Source: Centrapalus pauciflorus
Taxonomy: Eukaryota > Streptophyta > Magnoliopsida > Asterales > Asteraceae
DNA: 64,000 nt
Direction of reading: 5' to 3'
Assembly: GCA_020465985.1 (NCBI GenBank)
Contig: JAANYP010002059.1
Span: 107,411-171,410, forward strand
Of this stretch, positions 13,482 to 26,880 are shown one piece after another. The translations under genes and the position numbers were made by a program. Under the pieces are notes generated by a model that was not told the origin of the DNA, ran no database searches, and saw only the letters and a list, made by a program, of their open reading frames with translations. Each line of letters opens with the position of its first letter. Position 1 is the stretch's first letter.

Positions 13482-14991
13482 TTTATAGATTTTTATGTCT
13501 TAAATCACCCAACATTACAAGTTTATAAATAAAACCCGCTTAAAACGTCAAGTTTATATATATATATATATAATTTTCCAGCTTTTTCGGAGGTTTTTCG
13601 GCCTACTTTGAGGCTGTTTTTGACCAAGCTCCAAAACGTTTTAGGCTTTGGTTTTCTAGGACATTAAACTACTATATACAAAGGATTTTTAGAATTGAGA
13701 ACGGCCATTTTTCGAGATGTTTAGGTTGGGGAAACAGCTTGTTGAAAACCCTATGTTGGCCATTTTTGAGCTGTCAAACTTTCGGTTTCCCAAATAATTT
13801 CTGGAGGTCTTAAACTCCAAAATAAATTATGAAAACTTCCAGATCTATAGTTAAGACATAGATCTAACTTTTGAGACAAGAGTCAACTCATTTCGTTAAG
13901 TTATGAATTAGTTATGATTTTTCAAAATCGATATAAATTTTCTGCCGAAAATCCGCAGTATATAAACTTGAAATAACTTATGATTTTTGTTGTTTATTCA
14001 AAAACTATTTGTATACAAGTTATAAAACACATATATATTACTTTTTTTCATAATATTAACACTTTTATGATTTGTTTATATATTCATAAACACATTTAAA
14101 GAAACAACTTAAAAACAAAAACTAGAAACTTATAAACTTGAGTTTTTATGAAACTTGTTGTTGTTGGTGATTATATATATTATGCAAGACTTATATAAAC
14201 ATAAATGTATGATGAAATAAGTTAGTATTTACTTACTTTGATGTATTTGGAGTATGAAATTGAGAAGAAGTTGGAACTCTTGCAAGATTTGGACCAAGAA
14301 CACTTGAATTTCACCAAGAACACTTGAATGAAAATGTTTGTAGTGGGTGTGTGTGTGGAATCCGGTTTTTAGAGAGAAAAAGGAAGAGTTTTGGTGTGAA
14401 AATAATGAAAGGGAAGCTCTTTATTTATAGGCAAAGTCTTGGTCTTTCAAATGGAGGTTGAGTGGAGTGTTGGATGAGATGAAAGAAGATGATGAAAAGG
14501 ATTTGATTTTGATGGGTTATGGAAGTGTGTATTATAAAAATGAAGTCAAAACCTACTTGTACCTCCCTATGGGCAGATTTTTAGAAGATATTTTGATGTA
14601 TTTTCATTTTTTGTGTATAAATGTATTTAGAATGTATTCTTGTATTTCCCTTTTTATGTAAATTCATAAATACTTTTGAATGCATTTGTTTAATGATTTG
14701 TTTTAATCTTGCATCATTAATGTTAAGTAAGTGTATTAATGCATGATTAGTGTTACTAATCTAAGTTTAATTATGTACTTAGTTGAATTATCCTTCATAT
14801 CGTAAATCGATCGGATTAATTGATTTCCCGATTCATTGCACCAATGAATTTGATTCTAATTGAGTTAAATTTCTTCATGAACCTTGTTAATCACTTTGAT
14901 TAATTTCTAATGACAACTGATTAGGTTATAATTGGCTATTAAATACTGATTAGGTCGTAGTTGCTAACCTGGTTTAATGCCGGATGTTACA
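12562..14991 (-). repeat. 5' LTR of element A
   Basis: A 2430-bp LTR, on the + strand TGTCACACC...GGATGTTACA. It includes a short TA tract (13447-13481, 13554-13571) and a local duplication of ACCAAGAACACTTGAAT at about 14296-14330 that the 3' LTR lacks. The solo LTR at 22062-24435 and the fragments at 1-566 and 63284-63875 belong to the same family. Confidence 0.92.
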
Positions 14992-15198
14992 GCTGATCAT
15001 ACTGAGTTGCGGATTGATGAGAGGCTCCGATATGCAGAAGAGCCAGAATGTGTTTTGGATACTAAAGTTAAGAAGCTAAGGAACAAAGAGATTGAAATGG
15101 TGCTTATACGTTGGAAGCATCACAAAGGAGCAAACCACACCTGGGAGACAAAAGCCGATATGTTAATGAAGTATCCTCATCTGTTCGAATCCAAGTAA
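14992..15198 (+). pseudogene. Element B chromodomain, right of the nested insertion
   Basis: Begins with the right copy of the target duplication GCTGA (14992-14996). It continues the integrase frame cut at 5108: RIDERLRYAEEPECVLDTKV, then a chromodomain with VLIRWKHHKGANHTWETKAD and a terminal KYPHLFESK and stop. This is the expected C-terminus of a plant chromovirus integrase. The frame is open from the junction to the stop. Confidence 0.9.
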
Positions 15199-15235
15199 AT
15201 TCGAGGACGAAGTTTGAGCGCGGTGGAGCCCATGC

Positions 15236-17299
15236 TGTAACATCCTAAGATTTTATTATTGTAATTTGAGGATATTTAGTTTAAATTTCGCATTTAATGT
15301 AATCAAGTTGTAATATTAATGAAAATCTCTTTATTCGGAAATTTAAAAGTTGATGGATGTTAAATAATTAAGAAATTTTAGGATGTCAAGTTATAAATAA
15401 GTATGATGAAATTTAAATGTGGGTGGTGATAACAGAAAGATTGAAACTTCTTTTAATGAAGACGCACAAGTGGAGGGACCATTTGTGTAAATAGTTTAAA
15501 GTGAAGAATAAAATACACTTGAGTCTTTCATATCCACAATTGCAACCTTTGACCTTCAAATCACACACACAAACTCTCTCAATATTTCTGCTGGAATTCG
15601 ATATTTCGTGGAAGAAATTCGTGTTAATAATTAATATTACAAGGATCCAGGTCAGATTCAAGGTAAGAAAGCGATTTTTAAAGTTGGGGTTTTCATAGAT
15701 GAGATAAAATATAAAAATTAGAATCATAGGTCTGACAAATTGTTGTTGCATGTGTGTTTTTATAGTTGTAAAACATCAATTGAAGTCTTTAGAAGCATCA
15801 GAAACAAGAATCATCCACGAATTCAACCTGAAAGGTAAGAAACATGGATTTTTATGACCTTTGGTGTTCTTGAAGTGTTTCTCTATTTTTGGTCAAATCT
15901 GGTTCAAATTGAGTGTCATTGATAGGGAAAATGGTTTGGAAACACTCAATATATGTTACTTTATCATTTGTATGGATTGCATGTTACTAAAAATTAGTTT
16001 GGCAAATTTTTAAGCAAAACCCGTAGGTTGCGACCTGCTGAACTGCAGGTCGACTCGTCGAGTCGGTTGGGATGACTTGGCGAGTCGCCAAGAACATCAA
16101 GCTAGTAAGATTTTTTTTAAGTGTTGAGACCCGAATTTCGGGTAGGATTGAACTTCGGGTGTAACCCAACTTCAGGTGGGGGACCCGAACTTCGGATTTG
16201 TTTAATATCGGGTTATGTATCTCGGGTAAAATTTAATTTCGGACCTCGACTCATCGAGTCGATCAGGGTGACTCGTCGACTCGGTCTCAGCTCATGCGAA
16301 TTTTGGTTCTGGTTCAAAGGATCCGAACTATTGGTCTAAAAATCAGATTTTTTTTAGATAACTTTGGCATGATAATAGGGTGTTTAATGATGGGATCATC
16401 AGACCTAGTAAAGATCTGAACCTTGGATTTAAAATATGAATTTCGGATGGTGAATCCGAAGATTGAACGCTTCAACTTGTGAAACTTGATGAAAAGTATT
16501 ATTAAACAGACATTGATGGTATTTCCTATGAATAATGTGACAGGTCCCTTGTGGTGTTGTTAAACACACAGTGGGGTCAATTGTGATTTCCGGTTGAAAG
16601 TCCGAAGCAAAATAAAATATATTTTAAGTTATTAAACGCACCCACTGTGAGTACTTAGGATTGTATATGTCTACATTTGTTTTATGCTAGCTGTTGTCCA
16701 TTGAGACTTGTTGATTCATATTCGTTTGGCACTTTACTAACTTACGTTTATTTTGGTGCACATTGTTGCTTGTTTACATGTTAATACATGTTCTGTGTTC
16801 TTTGTTGTGCATCAACGTGATGGGCTTTCGAGCTATAACTGGTAAATCGATGCTAGCGAGGCTATATGACCTGGAGTTGATCCCTCTATGGTCCCGAAGG
16901 GCAGGTTTAGCAACCCTGCATAGAGACTTATAGAATGTATAATCTCTGTAGTCACTAAGCTTTGCTTAACCTTTAGTTTTTTGCATTTTTCATGCTAGGG
17001 TAAATCCGCTGCTGGACCTTCTAGTTAGGTCACTTGTTGAAGTATTCAAGGATATCTACTGCTCAATCAATAACTGAATAATGGAGATTATATGGGTCTT
17101 AATTGGAATGATTGTAATAAGTTGAGTATCTAGACTTAGAATGGAACCATGTAAACTTTGTAGCGTGGTTGACATTAATTTCATTTATGTATTATTTCAA
17201 TTTCTTGTAATGTACTAAGAGTTTCAGATCAATGGTGTATTATGGGTTGTGTTTAATCCTGGGCATTGTAATTTTGGTTATTGTGGCAAGGGTGTCACA
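15236..17299 (+). repeat. 3' LTR of element B
   Basis: A 2064-bp LTR, TGTAACATCC...GGGTGTCACA, starting 37 bp after the integrase stop. The polypurine tract before it is poor (GCGGTGGAGCCCATGC). Shared blocks with 567-872 identify the family. The reading frames inside (15413-15751, 15501-15698 and others) show no recognisable domain. Confidence 0.88.
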
Positions 17300-17405
17300 T
17301 TAATCATATTTATGAGATCATAGAATTAATTGGATTGAATTGATATTAAAATTGAAAATACGATATTGGGTTCAGATTGGGTTCGAGACTTTCCAAAAAT
17401 AGAAA

Positions 17406-17497
<92 letters not shown>

Positions 17498-19140
17498 TAT
17501 CTATTAGAATTTCATTCATCCTTTTTGCTTCCTAATCAAGTGGGTCTATGTGTGTGTGGTGGCTGGACATAAAAGCAAGAAGAAATCAACAAGTAATAGT
17601 TGAATTCCTGTGTCAATTATCCTCATCTTGTGTTCTTGAGTTGTAAGGTAAGAAAAGTAGGAATCTATTGAATTTTAGCTATGTTATAATCTGTGAAATT
17701 CGATCAATTGGCTTCCAATCCTGTAAGATAGATTAATATGTTGTTTCCTTTGAGTTTGATGAGCTGAAAACCAAGTGGGGTGGTTTCAAACCACTCGGTC
17801 AGCCATGAACGACGAACAGGGGAAACCTGCTGGCCTGGAGCGCGGTCTCGAACCCCTGAGCGTGGCCGAAATACGTCTAATAGCGGTGTGTGGTTGAGCA
17901 TGGCTGAGATCATGGGGCGCGGGCCATGATGGTTAGCCCGACTGCGATGGCTTGAGTGCGACCGCGATCCCGAGCGCAGCCGTGATGGGGCAAGCACGGG
18001 CCGGGATCAGTCTATTTTGGGTTGGAGTTCTGTTTTGGGCTTTCGGGTCTATTAGTGTTACTTTTAAGATCCGATTCAGTTATGGGATCAATGTATGAGT
18101 CTGTTATGTATATTTGTTGGGTTGGACTTAACAGTCTAGGATCCGTTTTGTACACAGGGACGGGCTAACAGTGAGCTGGGTCGAATAAGGAATCACAGAG
18201 TTCGAAGAGTTGATCAGATAGGCAGGTGAGTACTCAAGTTCTCTTTAAATGCGCGCCTCTTTTATGTGTTTTAGCTGGGTAGCTATTGTGTGTTGTGTAT
18301 GAGACAAGGACGTGAACTTCAGGAACAATTCTATTCTCGTTATTATATGTGTTTCATGCGCATGAGATGAGATCCATTCCATGGTGTTTGTAATGAGTTT
18401 CATACGGACTGTTACTCGTAATGGCTGATCACACAGGCTGACTCTCCCTAACCAGTCATTCGAGCGTATATATACGACAGGGTTTGTTAGCCACGTCACT
18501 CCTGAGCTTAAGTGATTTGCTAACCACTGTTGTGTGCAATCTGGAAGCGGGGGAAGTGTCCCTACATGGATTTTGTTATACAGGGTTCTGGATCTCATGC
18601 TCCTTCATAATCATATCTGAGATGTGTGGATGATTACCAGGGATTGAGATAGAGATGTGCCTTGTGTGTTATGTGCTATGTTTTTGTATACAGTGTTTAT
18701 TCTGCAGAGTCTAGCATTCCTGTACTCACGAGCTTCCCGGTTTACGTTTTCGAGTCTAACGTGTCTCAAGCAGTCAGAAAGGGGACCAGCAACCACAGTC
18801 GTAGAAGCAGGAATCTAGATGCCTCAGAGATTATTGTATAATCTGTTGTATGATGATAATGTTAATAACACTTGCTGACAGTATCTTTTGGGATTATGTG
18901 AAACAGTAACTTGTGTATGTATTCAATATGTATGTCAGATATCCAGCAGAAGTATGTTAGTTTACTCGAGGTTTGTTAATTGCACTGAACTTGTAATTCT
19001 GTTCTTAACTGTTGGTATTAAAGTTTTAATTATCAGTGAGTTGTGTTATCCCCTGACATGTGTAATATGGACTATATTCAATATTTCCAATTATAATATT
19101 ATTATGACGTGGCTTTTATGTGTAAAAAGTGGGTGTTACA
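17300..19140 (+). repeat. 5' LTR of gypsy element C, 5' end missing
   Basis: Ends GTGGGTGTTACA at 19140, followed by a primer site. It matches the 3' copy at 25840-26880 (AATTAATTGGATTGAATTGA, CGATATTGGGTTC, GACTTTCCAAAAATA) and more distantly the LTRs of element D. Compared with D it lacks roughly the first 200 bp, exactly where the LTR of element B ends, so B probably inserted in it. A (TA)n tract of about 85 bp lies at 17408-17494. The reading frames at 17704-18796 are not genes. Confidence 0.85.
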
Positions 19141-19143
19141 TGA

Positions 19144-19155
19144 TGGTATGAGAGC
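19144..19155 (+). other. Primer-binding site of element C (one mismatch)
   Basis: TGGTATGAGAGC three bases after the LTR end, differing from the standard TGGTATCAGAGC at one base. Confidence 0.9.
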
Positions 19156-19326
19156 TTGTGGTTTGAAGTCTGAGTATCAGTAGCAGATGCTTGAACTTAA
19201 ACCGTGTTCGGATCCTTAGGAATTATTCCTGGAACGATCATTAGCGGAATTTAACTAACCTAGCTTATTGTATAATGCTAGGTGATTTACTTGTTATCTT
19301 AACTGCTTCAGTTTGTGTAGGTTATT

Positions 19327-20400
19327 ATGTCAACACAGGGTGATGCATCTGGCGCCAACAGATTTGCGGCCGACGAGTATGTCCGCAAGTCGGATTTGCT
19401 TGATATTTTGGCTCCGTTTTTCGGGTGGGACACAGAGTGCTGGTCAGAGTACAGGTCAACGTATTGGGGCTGCTATTCCAATGATTGGTACAGACTCAGG
19501 GGCAGGTGCCTCATCTTCTTCTACACAGTGGGGCAAGTCCTTTAAGGGTTTTATGACAGGAGCCCCACCAGAGTCCAGATGCGTGGGTGAGCCGGGTGTA
19601 GCCATTGCATGAAAAGAGAGATTGAGGCTGCTTTTCGGGTCGCGCACATAGACTTGAAAGATATGGTTGGATATGCGACGTATCCATTGAGAGGAGGAGC
19701 TTCCTATTGGTGGAAGTCTATTAAGTCGACTCTGTTGCCTACACTATGACATGGGATAAGGCAGAGCTGTGTTTGAATTACCGTACGTTCCTAGGGACGA
19801 GAGATAAGAGATGGAGCGTCGATTGCTCAATTTACAGAAGGGGTGACTTTACAGTACAGCAGTACGTTGATAGATTTAATGAGTATTCACAGTTTGCGAC
19901 TCGACATATAGATAAAGAGCGGCAGAAGGCCGATGCATTTATTGATGGATTGTGAAATGATATTCATGGGTTTGTGAGATTACATGATACTTTCACCTTT
20001 GCTAGAGCTTTAAAGATGCCCGCACGAGGGAGCGGGATATAGTGAAGCAAAGAGAGCAGCCACCTTGTTAGTGACAACGCACGAGGACTCCTGACCAGTC
20101 CTCGAGTTATTCGAGGTACCCTAGAGACACCCCGAAAGATAGGAATCCTGATTAGTGGCGGTTTTCATGTCAGAGTTTGGGATAGAGGAGAGACAGAGAT
20201 CGAGACAGGGGCAGGGGCAGGGATCAAAGATCGAAGGCATGTTGCCACCACGTGTTCGGCTAGGGAGCCGTTATGCTTTCGATGTAGGAATCCAGGGCAT
20301 ATGATTCAGGACTGTCCAGAGGCGGGACAAGTGGTGCAGGGTGCGAGCTCCAAGTAGGGTCAGGGCAGAGCCGCCATCATCCAGTCGCAGCGATACTGTT
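19327..20400 (+). pseudogene. Element C gag, broken
   Basis: Homologous to the better preserved gag of element D. The start is MSTQGDASGANRFAADEYVR. After a frameshift come GKSFKGFMTGAPPESR and then the capsid segment DFTVQQYVDRFNEYSQFATR (about 19845-19910). A CCHC knuckle CFRCRNPGHMIQDC lies at about 20275-20320. Several stops and frameshifts are present. Gag would form the particle and bind RNA. Confidence 0.85.
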
Positions 20401-22061
20401 CCTAGAGCTTGGGGTCAAGTGTTTCAGGGCAAAGCAAAGGAGTCTCAAGAGGCTACAGACATCGTTTTTGAAATGTATGTTCGGAACAAGCTTTGTGCTC
20501 GTGTTTTATTTGAAACTGGAGCAGACCGCTCGTATGTGTCTATGATATTTGTGTGTATTTTACTATTTCTTCTACTGCATTACATGTACAGTTGATTGTT
20601 GAGCCAGTGGATAGGAGTACTATGTTAGTGAGCCGTGTGTACATGGATTTTGTATTGGAGATTGACACTCACCAGATTCTGATCGATCTATTACCGTATA
20701 CCCATTTCTAATAGTGAGAGTGTCACAGTGTACGGGGAACGCCATAGAGGCGAGATTAGGATAGTGTCTATGGCCAGAGGTCAGCGATATGTATCTAAGG
20801 GATGCGAGACCTTCTTTGCATATATAGTTGACGCCCGCAGGGAGAAGAAGACCATAGAGGATATACCAGTAATTAGAGAGTTCCGCGAGGTATTCCCAGA
20901 TGAGTTGCCTGGGTTACCGCCAGATCGACAAGTCAAGTTTTGCATTGATCTTGTTGACGGAGCGGTGCCGATAGCTAAGACGCCATATAGGGTGGCACCT
21001 ACGGAGATGAGAGAGTCGATGTCTCAGCTACAGGAATTGTTAGATGTGGATTTATCCGTCCGAGTTCATCCTGATGGGGAGCGCCTGTTTTGTTTGTAAA
21101 GAAGGTAAACAATATGTGGATGTGTATAGATTACAGGGAGTTGAACATAGTGACTATGAAGAATCGTTATCCGCTTCCACATATCGATGATTTATTTGAT
21201 GAAATACAGGTTTTGCGTTACTTTTAAAAGATAGACTTGAGATCCGGATACCATCAATTTAGAGTTAGAGATGATGATATACTGAAGACAACTTTCCGGA
21301 TGCGTTATGGGCACTATGAGTTTCTCGTGATACCATTCCGACTGACTAACACACCCGCAACCTTTATGGATTTGATGAACAGTGTGAGCAGATCTATGTT
21401 GGATAGATTCATAATAGTGTTCATCGATGACATTTTGGTCTATTCGAGGAGCGCGGAGGACCATGAACATTACTTACGAGAGGTTTTAACCATGCAGCGA
21501 AAGGAGAGTTTATACGCAAAATTCTCCAAATGCGTGTTTTGGTTGCGAGAGGTATAGTTTCTGGATCACGTGGTGAGTGCTGAGGGTATTAAAATGGATT
21601 TTGCAAAGATTGAGGTCGTGATGATTTGGGAGCCACCCAAGATAGTGCCAGAGGTACGTAGTTTTCTGGGTCTTGCTGGATGTTATCGACTCTTTATCTA
21701 GGACTTTTTGAGGATTGTCATGTCATTGACGAGATTGACACGACTGTTCCTACCTTTTGAGTGGTCCAAAGAGCACGACCATGCTATCAGGGAGTTGAAG
21801 ACCCGACTATGTCATGCTCCAATGTTAGCGTTGCCAGAGGGTATCGATGATTTTGTTGTGTATTGTGATGCTTCAGCATCTGGGTTGGGTTGTGTTTTGA
21901 TGCAAAGAGGGAAAGTGATTGCTTATGCTTCACACTAGCTGAAGACATACGAGTATGGTGCATGATCTTGAGTTAAAAGACATAGTGTTTGTGCTGAAGA
22001 TATGACGACATTATCGGTTTGGGTCTCGCTTCATTGTGTATATCGATCATAAGAGTCTTCA
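20401..22061 (+). pseudogene. Element C protease, RT and first part of RNase H, broken
   Basis: A protease-like VLFETGADRSYVS (about 20503-20545; the catalytic D(S/T)G is ETG here). Then the linker and RT: FREVFPDELPGLPPDRQVKF (about 20880-20940), CIDYRELN (about 21125-21150), RSGYHQFRVRDDDILKTTF, and an intact catalytic box FIDDILVYS (about 21420-21450). RNase H starts at about 21700 and reads up to YIDHKS at 22061, where the solo LTR cuts in. Frameshifts and stops occur throughout. Confidence 0.9.
22057..22061. repeat. Left target-site duplication of the solo LTR (CTTCA)
   Basis: CTTCA occurs immediately before TGTAACAACC and immediately after the terminal TGACA (24436-24440). Confidence 0.92.
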
Positions 22062-24435
22062 TGTAACAACCGGCACAAATTAGGTTAACATTTGTAACTT
22101 CATCAATAGTCATTAGTAATTAATCAAAGTGATTAACAAGTTCATAAGAATTTTCCTTACAAACAGATGCAATTTCATTGGTGTGATCCGATGAAACGAC
22201 AAAGAAATTAATCCGATCAAACTATGATAGGATAAGTTAAATCAACTAAGTGCATAATTAAATTAAGATTAGTGACATTAATTATGCATTAACAATCTTA
22301 TATAACTTTAATTATGCAAGATAAAAACAACTCATTAAACTAGTGTATTTCACAAGTATTTATATAAATACATAAAAAGGAAAATACACAAGAAATACAT
22401 TGAAATACTTTCAAAAAAATGCATAAAACCCCTTTTTTTCCATCCTTCTTGGCCGGCCAACACAAAGGGGAACACACTTTTGTCTCCCCTTTGACTTTCA
22501 TTAAAATTATTGAAAAGAATTCCTCACTTTTTCTGCTTTTCCAACATGTTGGTAGAGTGTTAAACATCACCTTTTCTTTCATCATTTGCAAGATCAATTC
22601 TCTTCTATAAATAGAGGACTCATTTCCTAATTTCATTCACACCTTGCAAGATCAAAATCCTCTCCTTTCTCTCTTCTAAATATCGGCCAAAGGCTCTCAC
22701 CCAAAGCCAAAAGTTGCAACTTCTTTGTTCTTCAAATATTTCAAGTGTTTTTGGTGCAACAAAGTTCAAGATCAAACTTCTACTCACTTGCATACTTATA
22801 CTACATCAAAGTAAGTAAAAACTACCTTATTAATTCTTTTATTTATGTTGTTATAAGTCTTGCATAACATATATAATCACCAACAACAAAAGCAATCTTC
22901 ATTAGAAGTCAAGTTTATAAACAACTAGTTTTGTTTTAAAGTTTGCTTATTCAAATGTGTTTATAAATATATAAACACATAACGTAAGCATAAATATTAT
23001 GAAAACAATGTATATAAATGTGTTTCACAACCTTTTATACATGTGGTTTTTGAATAAAAAACAAGAATCACTAGTTGTTTCAATGTTGTGAAATTTGGAT
23101 TTTTCAGTAGAAATATTACATCAACTTTGAAAAATCATAACTAATTCAAAACTTAACGAAATGAGTTCATTCTTGTTCCAGAATCTAGATCTATGTTTTA
23201 AATAAATATCAGGAGGTTTTCATAATTTAATTTGAAGTTTGGAACCCTCAAATACTGTTTGGGAACCGAAAGGTCTAACAGCTCAAATATGGCGAACATA
23301 GGGTTTTTAACGAACCTTTTCCCTAACCTAAACACCGCGAAAAATAACTGTTTTTATCTTGAAAAATTCCTTGTATATAGTATTTTTATGATTATAAATA
23401 TCAAAGCCTAAATCGTTTTGGAGCTCAGTTAAAACAGCCACAAAGTAGGCCGAAAAACCTCGATATAACCTGGAAAATCTATATATATAAACTTGACCTT
23501 TTTAAGTGTGTTTTATTTATGGACTTGTTAAGTTGGGTGATTTAAAACATAAAAACCCTCATACATGCATATTATCATTTATGAGAATTATTAAGTCCCT
23601 CATATCATTTAGGACTCGGTTAAATCCATCAAGTTTCATCACAAGTCATCAACGCAATCTCCATTTTACGCTTATTTTTACCATCACTTTTACAGTGAGT
23701 TTTCATAGCCTATATTTATATATGATCATCTTTTTATGGGTGAGAATACATGCTCAACTTTTTCTATGGACACAAGTACTTGAATCATTTTATATATTAC
23801 ATAAGGTTATTTCTTCACCACTGCCCTCCATCATGAACCGTTAATTACATCGTAAATGTAAATGTTATGGATGGATCTATTTGGGTTGGCGCCCCCATTC
23901 GGGTTGGTCGCACTAATTATAAACGAATACATAATTATTTGACAATTCGTGGTATTATGGTGTTGGATACCAGATAGGGCAAATCATAAGTTAAGTTTCG
24001 GGGTCATGAGGCTTATGGTAATACTTGAATTCTATGATTTGCTTTTATAACTCAACGAAATCTTGTGCTTTCCATACAATGTCTATATTTATCGTGTAAA
24101 CCTATGAGCTCACCAACTTTATGTTGACTAGGATGTTATCCTCAAGACTATAAGGGCTACATATCGCATTCATGGCTAATGGTCAAGATTTTACAAGCTT
24201 TTTAGAGTCACTAGGCATTTCAAACAACATGGAGATTGATTTGCATAACTAGATCTATTTTTGTCATGTATTTTAATCTCCATCTTTTGTGAACTCTTTT
24301 ATTACTATGATTGTAAAACATAGTTTATTAATTATGTATTTCGAAAACGTCCCATTTAGAGGTAGTTCATTATGATTGTGACTTTGTTTCCGCGACGTCA
24401 CGCCTCGTTGCCAAGCGGGGTATCGGGGAGTGACA
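22062..24435 (+). mobile_element. Solo LTR, family A, inserted in element C RNase H
   Basis: A single 2374-bp LTR, TGTAACAACC...GGGGAGTGACA, with perfect CTTCA duplications. Reading across the empty site restores RNase H in frame. No primer site, polypurine tract or coding region is associated, so this is what recombination between two LTRs leaves behind. It runs opposite to element A and matches its LTRs from end to end with many differences. Confidence 0.93.
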
Positions 24436-25850
24436 CTTCAGTATTTGTTTCATCAAAAAGAGTTGAACATGAGACAGAGGCGCCGTTTAGAGTTGTTGAA
24501 GGATTATGATTCTGAAATTCAGTATCATCCGAGGAGGGCGAATGTGCTAGCCGATGCGCTAAGCTGTAAAGCTTGTGGTCAGATTGTGATTTCACGAGCT
24601 ACCAGACTTGAGATTACGTCAACTCTGATTGACAGTTTGAGATTAGCACAGCAGGAGGGCCTACGAGCAGAGAGCGTGAAAAAGAAGCGGCTTACAGGAC
24701 ATATTCAGACTCTAATTAAAGATGACAGAGGGTTATTTACCGTTCATGATTGAGTTTGGGTCTCTAGAGTTAGGAATCTCCGTCAATTGATTTGATGAGT
24801 CGCATAGATCGAGACCATCTATTCATTAGGGAAGCACCAAGATTTATCGGGATCTCGTGAGTTCTATTGGTGGGCAGCGATGAAGAGAGATGTGGGCCAG
24901 TATGTCGAAGAGTGTATGACTTTTCTACGCGTGAAAACATAGCACCAGAAGTGTCATGGTCGTCTACAGCTATTAGAGATCCCCGAGTGGAAATGGTATC
25001 ATATCACGATGGTTTTTATCGTTAGACTTCCACACACGATTCGCATGAATGATATGGTCTTGGTAATAGTGGACAGGTTGACTAAGAGTGTGTATTTCCT
25101 AGTCGTACGGGGTACCACTACTATGGATCAGTTATCACGACTCTACATTAATGAGATTGTATTGAGACACGGTATTCCTAAGTCGATTATTTCTGACAGA
25201 GATACCCAATTTACTTCACGGTTCTATTAGAGTTTTCAAAGAGTGTTGGGCACCAGAGTTCAGTTGAGTACGCCATACAGACCTCAGATAGACGGGTAGA
25301 CTAAGCGTACTAATTAGACTCTCGCAGATATGTTGCGAGCCTGTGCGATTAAGTTCAGTGGTAGTTGGGACATGCACTTACCGTTAGTAGAGTTTGCGTA
25401 TAATAACAACTACCACGCCACCATTGAGGAGGCTCCATTTGAGGCGCTCTATGGGCGCAAATGTTTGACCCCTATGTGTTTGGGTGAGGTCGGTGAGCGA
25501 CCTATCACTAGGCCTCAGCTATTACAAGAAACGAGTGAAAAAGTGGAAATGATCCGCGAGCATATGGGGGTCGCGTAGAGTCACCCGAAGAGCTATGCCG
25601 ATCGCCGTCTGACTGAGCTTTAGTTTAGGGTCAGTGACCGAGTTATACTGAAGGTGTCACTGTGGAAAGGGGTAATCATATTCAGACATAGATGCAAGTT
25701 GAGTCCATGGTACATTGGGTCGTTTGATATTGTATCCAGGGTCCGGGATCAGCTCTACAGATTAAGACTACCTCCAGAGTTGGCCAGCGTACATGATACG
25801 ATATTGGGTTCGAAATATTGGGTTATACATGGCACCGATTTATATTTCTG
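24436..25850 (+). pseudogene. Element C RNase H end and integrase, broken
   Basis: RNase H resumes with QYLFHQKELNMRQRRRLELL and PRRANVLADALS (about 24441-24565). The integrase zinc-binding and core regions follow: LVIVDRLTKSVYFLVVRGTT, HGIPKSIISDRDTQFTSRFY, then a stop. The third catalytic residue sits in a damaged stretch reading TKRT where QSERT is expected. The C-terminal part reads to PPELASVHDT at about 25795 and then runs into LTR-like sequence. The normal C-terminus and any chromodomain are missing. Confidence 0.88.
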
Positions 25851-26880
25851 AGATCATGAGATTAATTGGATTGAATTGATGTTACAATTGAAAATACGAT
25901 ATTGGGTTCGAAATATTGGGTTCGGGACTTTCCAAAAATATAAACAATATATATATATATATATACATTCTTCCTTATTGCTTCCTTACCAAGTGGGTGT
26001 ATGAGTGTGTGGTGGCTGGATAGAAAAGCAACAAGAAATCAACAAGTAACAGCCAAATTCGGGTGTCAATTCTCCTCATCTTGTGTTCTTGAGTTGTAAG
26101 GTAAGAAAAGTAGGATTCTATTGAATTTAGCTATGTTATAATCTATGAATCTCATGGAATTGGCTTCAAAGCCTGTAAGATAGATATACATGTTGTTTCC
26201 TTTAAGTTTGATGAGCTGAAAACTGAGTGGGGTGGTTTCAAACCACTTGATCAACCATGAACGCAGAACAAGGGAGACCTGCTCGCCCAGGAGCGCGGTC
26301 GCGATCCCCTGAGCGCGACCGCGATCAGTCAAGTGGCGGCGTGTGGTCGAGCATGGCCTAGATCATGGGGCACGAACCGTGACGGCAGCGTGGCCGTGAT
26401 TCTGAGCGCGACCATGATGGGGCGAGCACGGGTCGAGATTAGTCTATTTTGGGCTGGATTTTTGTTTTGGGCTTTGGGGTCCGTTGGGGTTACTTTTGGG
26501 ATCCGATTGAGTTATGGGAACATTATATGAGTCTGTTATGTATATCTATTGGGTTTGAATTAACAGTCTGGGATCCGTTTTGTATACATGGACGAGAAAA
26601 ATGTGAGCTAGGTCGAATCAGGGATCACAGAGTTCAGTGAGTTGATCAGATAGGCAGATGAGTACCCGAGTTCTTTTCAAACGCGCGCCTCTTTTATGCG
26701 TTTTAGTTGTGTTGCTATTGTGTAGATGTTGTGTGTTGTGTATGAGACAGGGACGTGAACTTTAGGTACGATTCTATTCTCGTTATTATATGTGTTTCAT
26801 GTGCATGAGATGATATCCATTCCAAGGTGTCTATGATGAGTTCCATACGGACAGTTACTTGCGATGGGTGATCGCACGGG
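25840..26880 (+). repeat. 3' LTR of element C, truncated at both ends
   Basis: Matches 17300-18420 of the 5' LTR, including TTGGATTGAATTGATGTTA, a short TA tract at 25949-25966 and ATACGGACAGTTACTTGCGA. It stops abruptly at GATCGCACGGG (26880), where the LTR of element F begins. The left end lacks the normal LTR start and polypurine tract. Confidence 0.85.

Noticed and set aside
15413..15751. 112-codon minus-strand frame in the B LTR
   Set aside because: No domain, biased AT-rich composition, and inside an LTR.
17704..17997. Arginine-rich 97-codon frame on the minus strand
   Set aside because: Lies inside the GC-rich part of the C LTR, with similar frames at 56730-57047 and 60803-61213 in the D LTRs; repeats, not genes.
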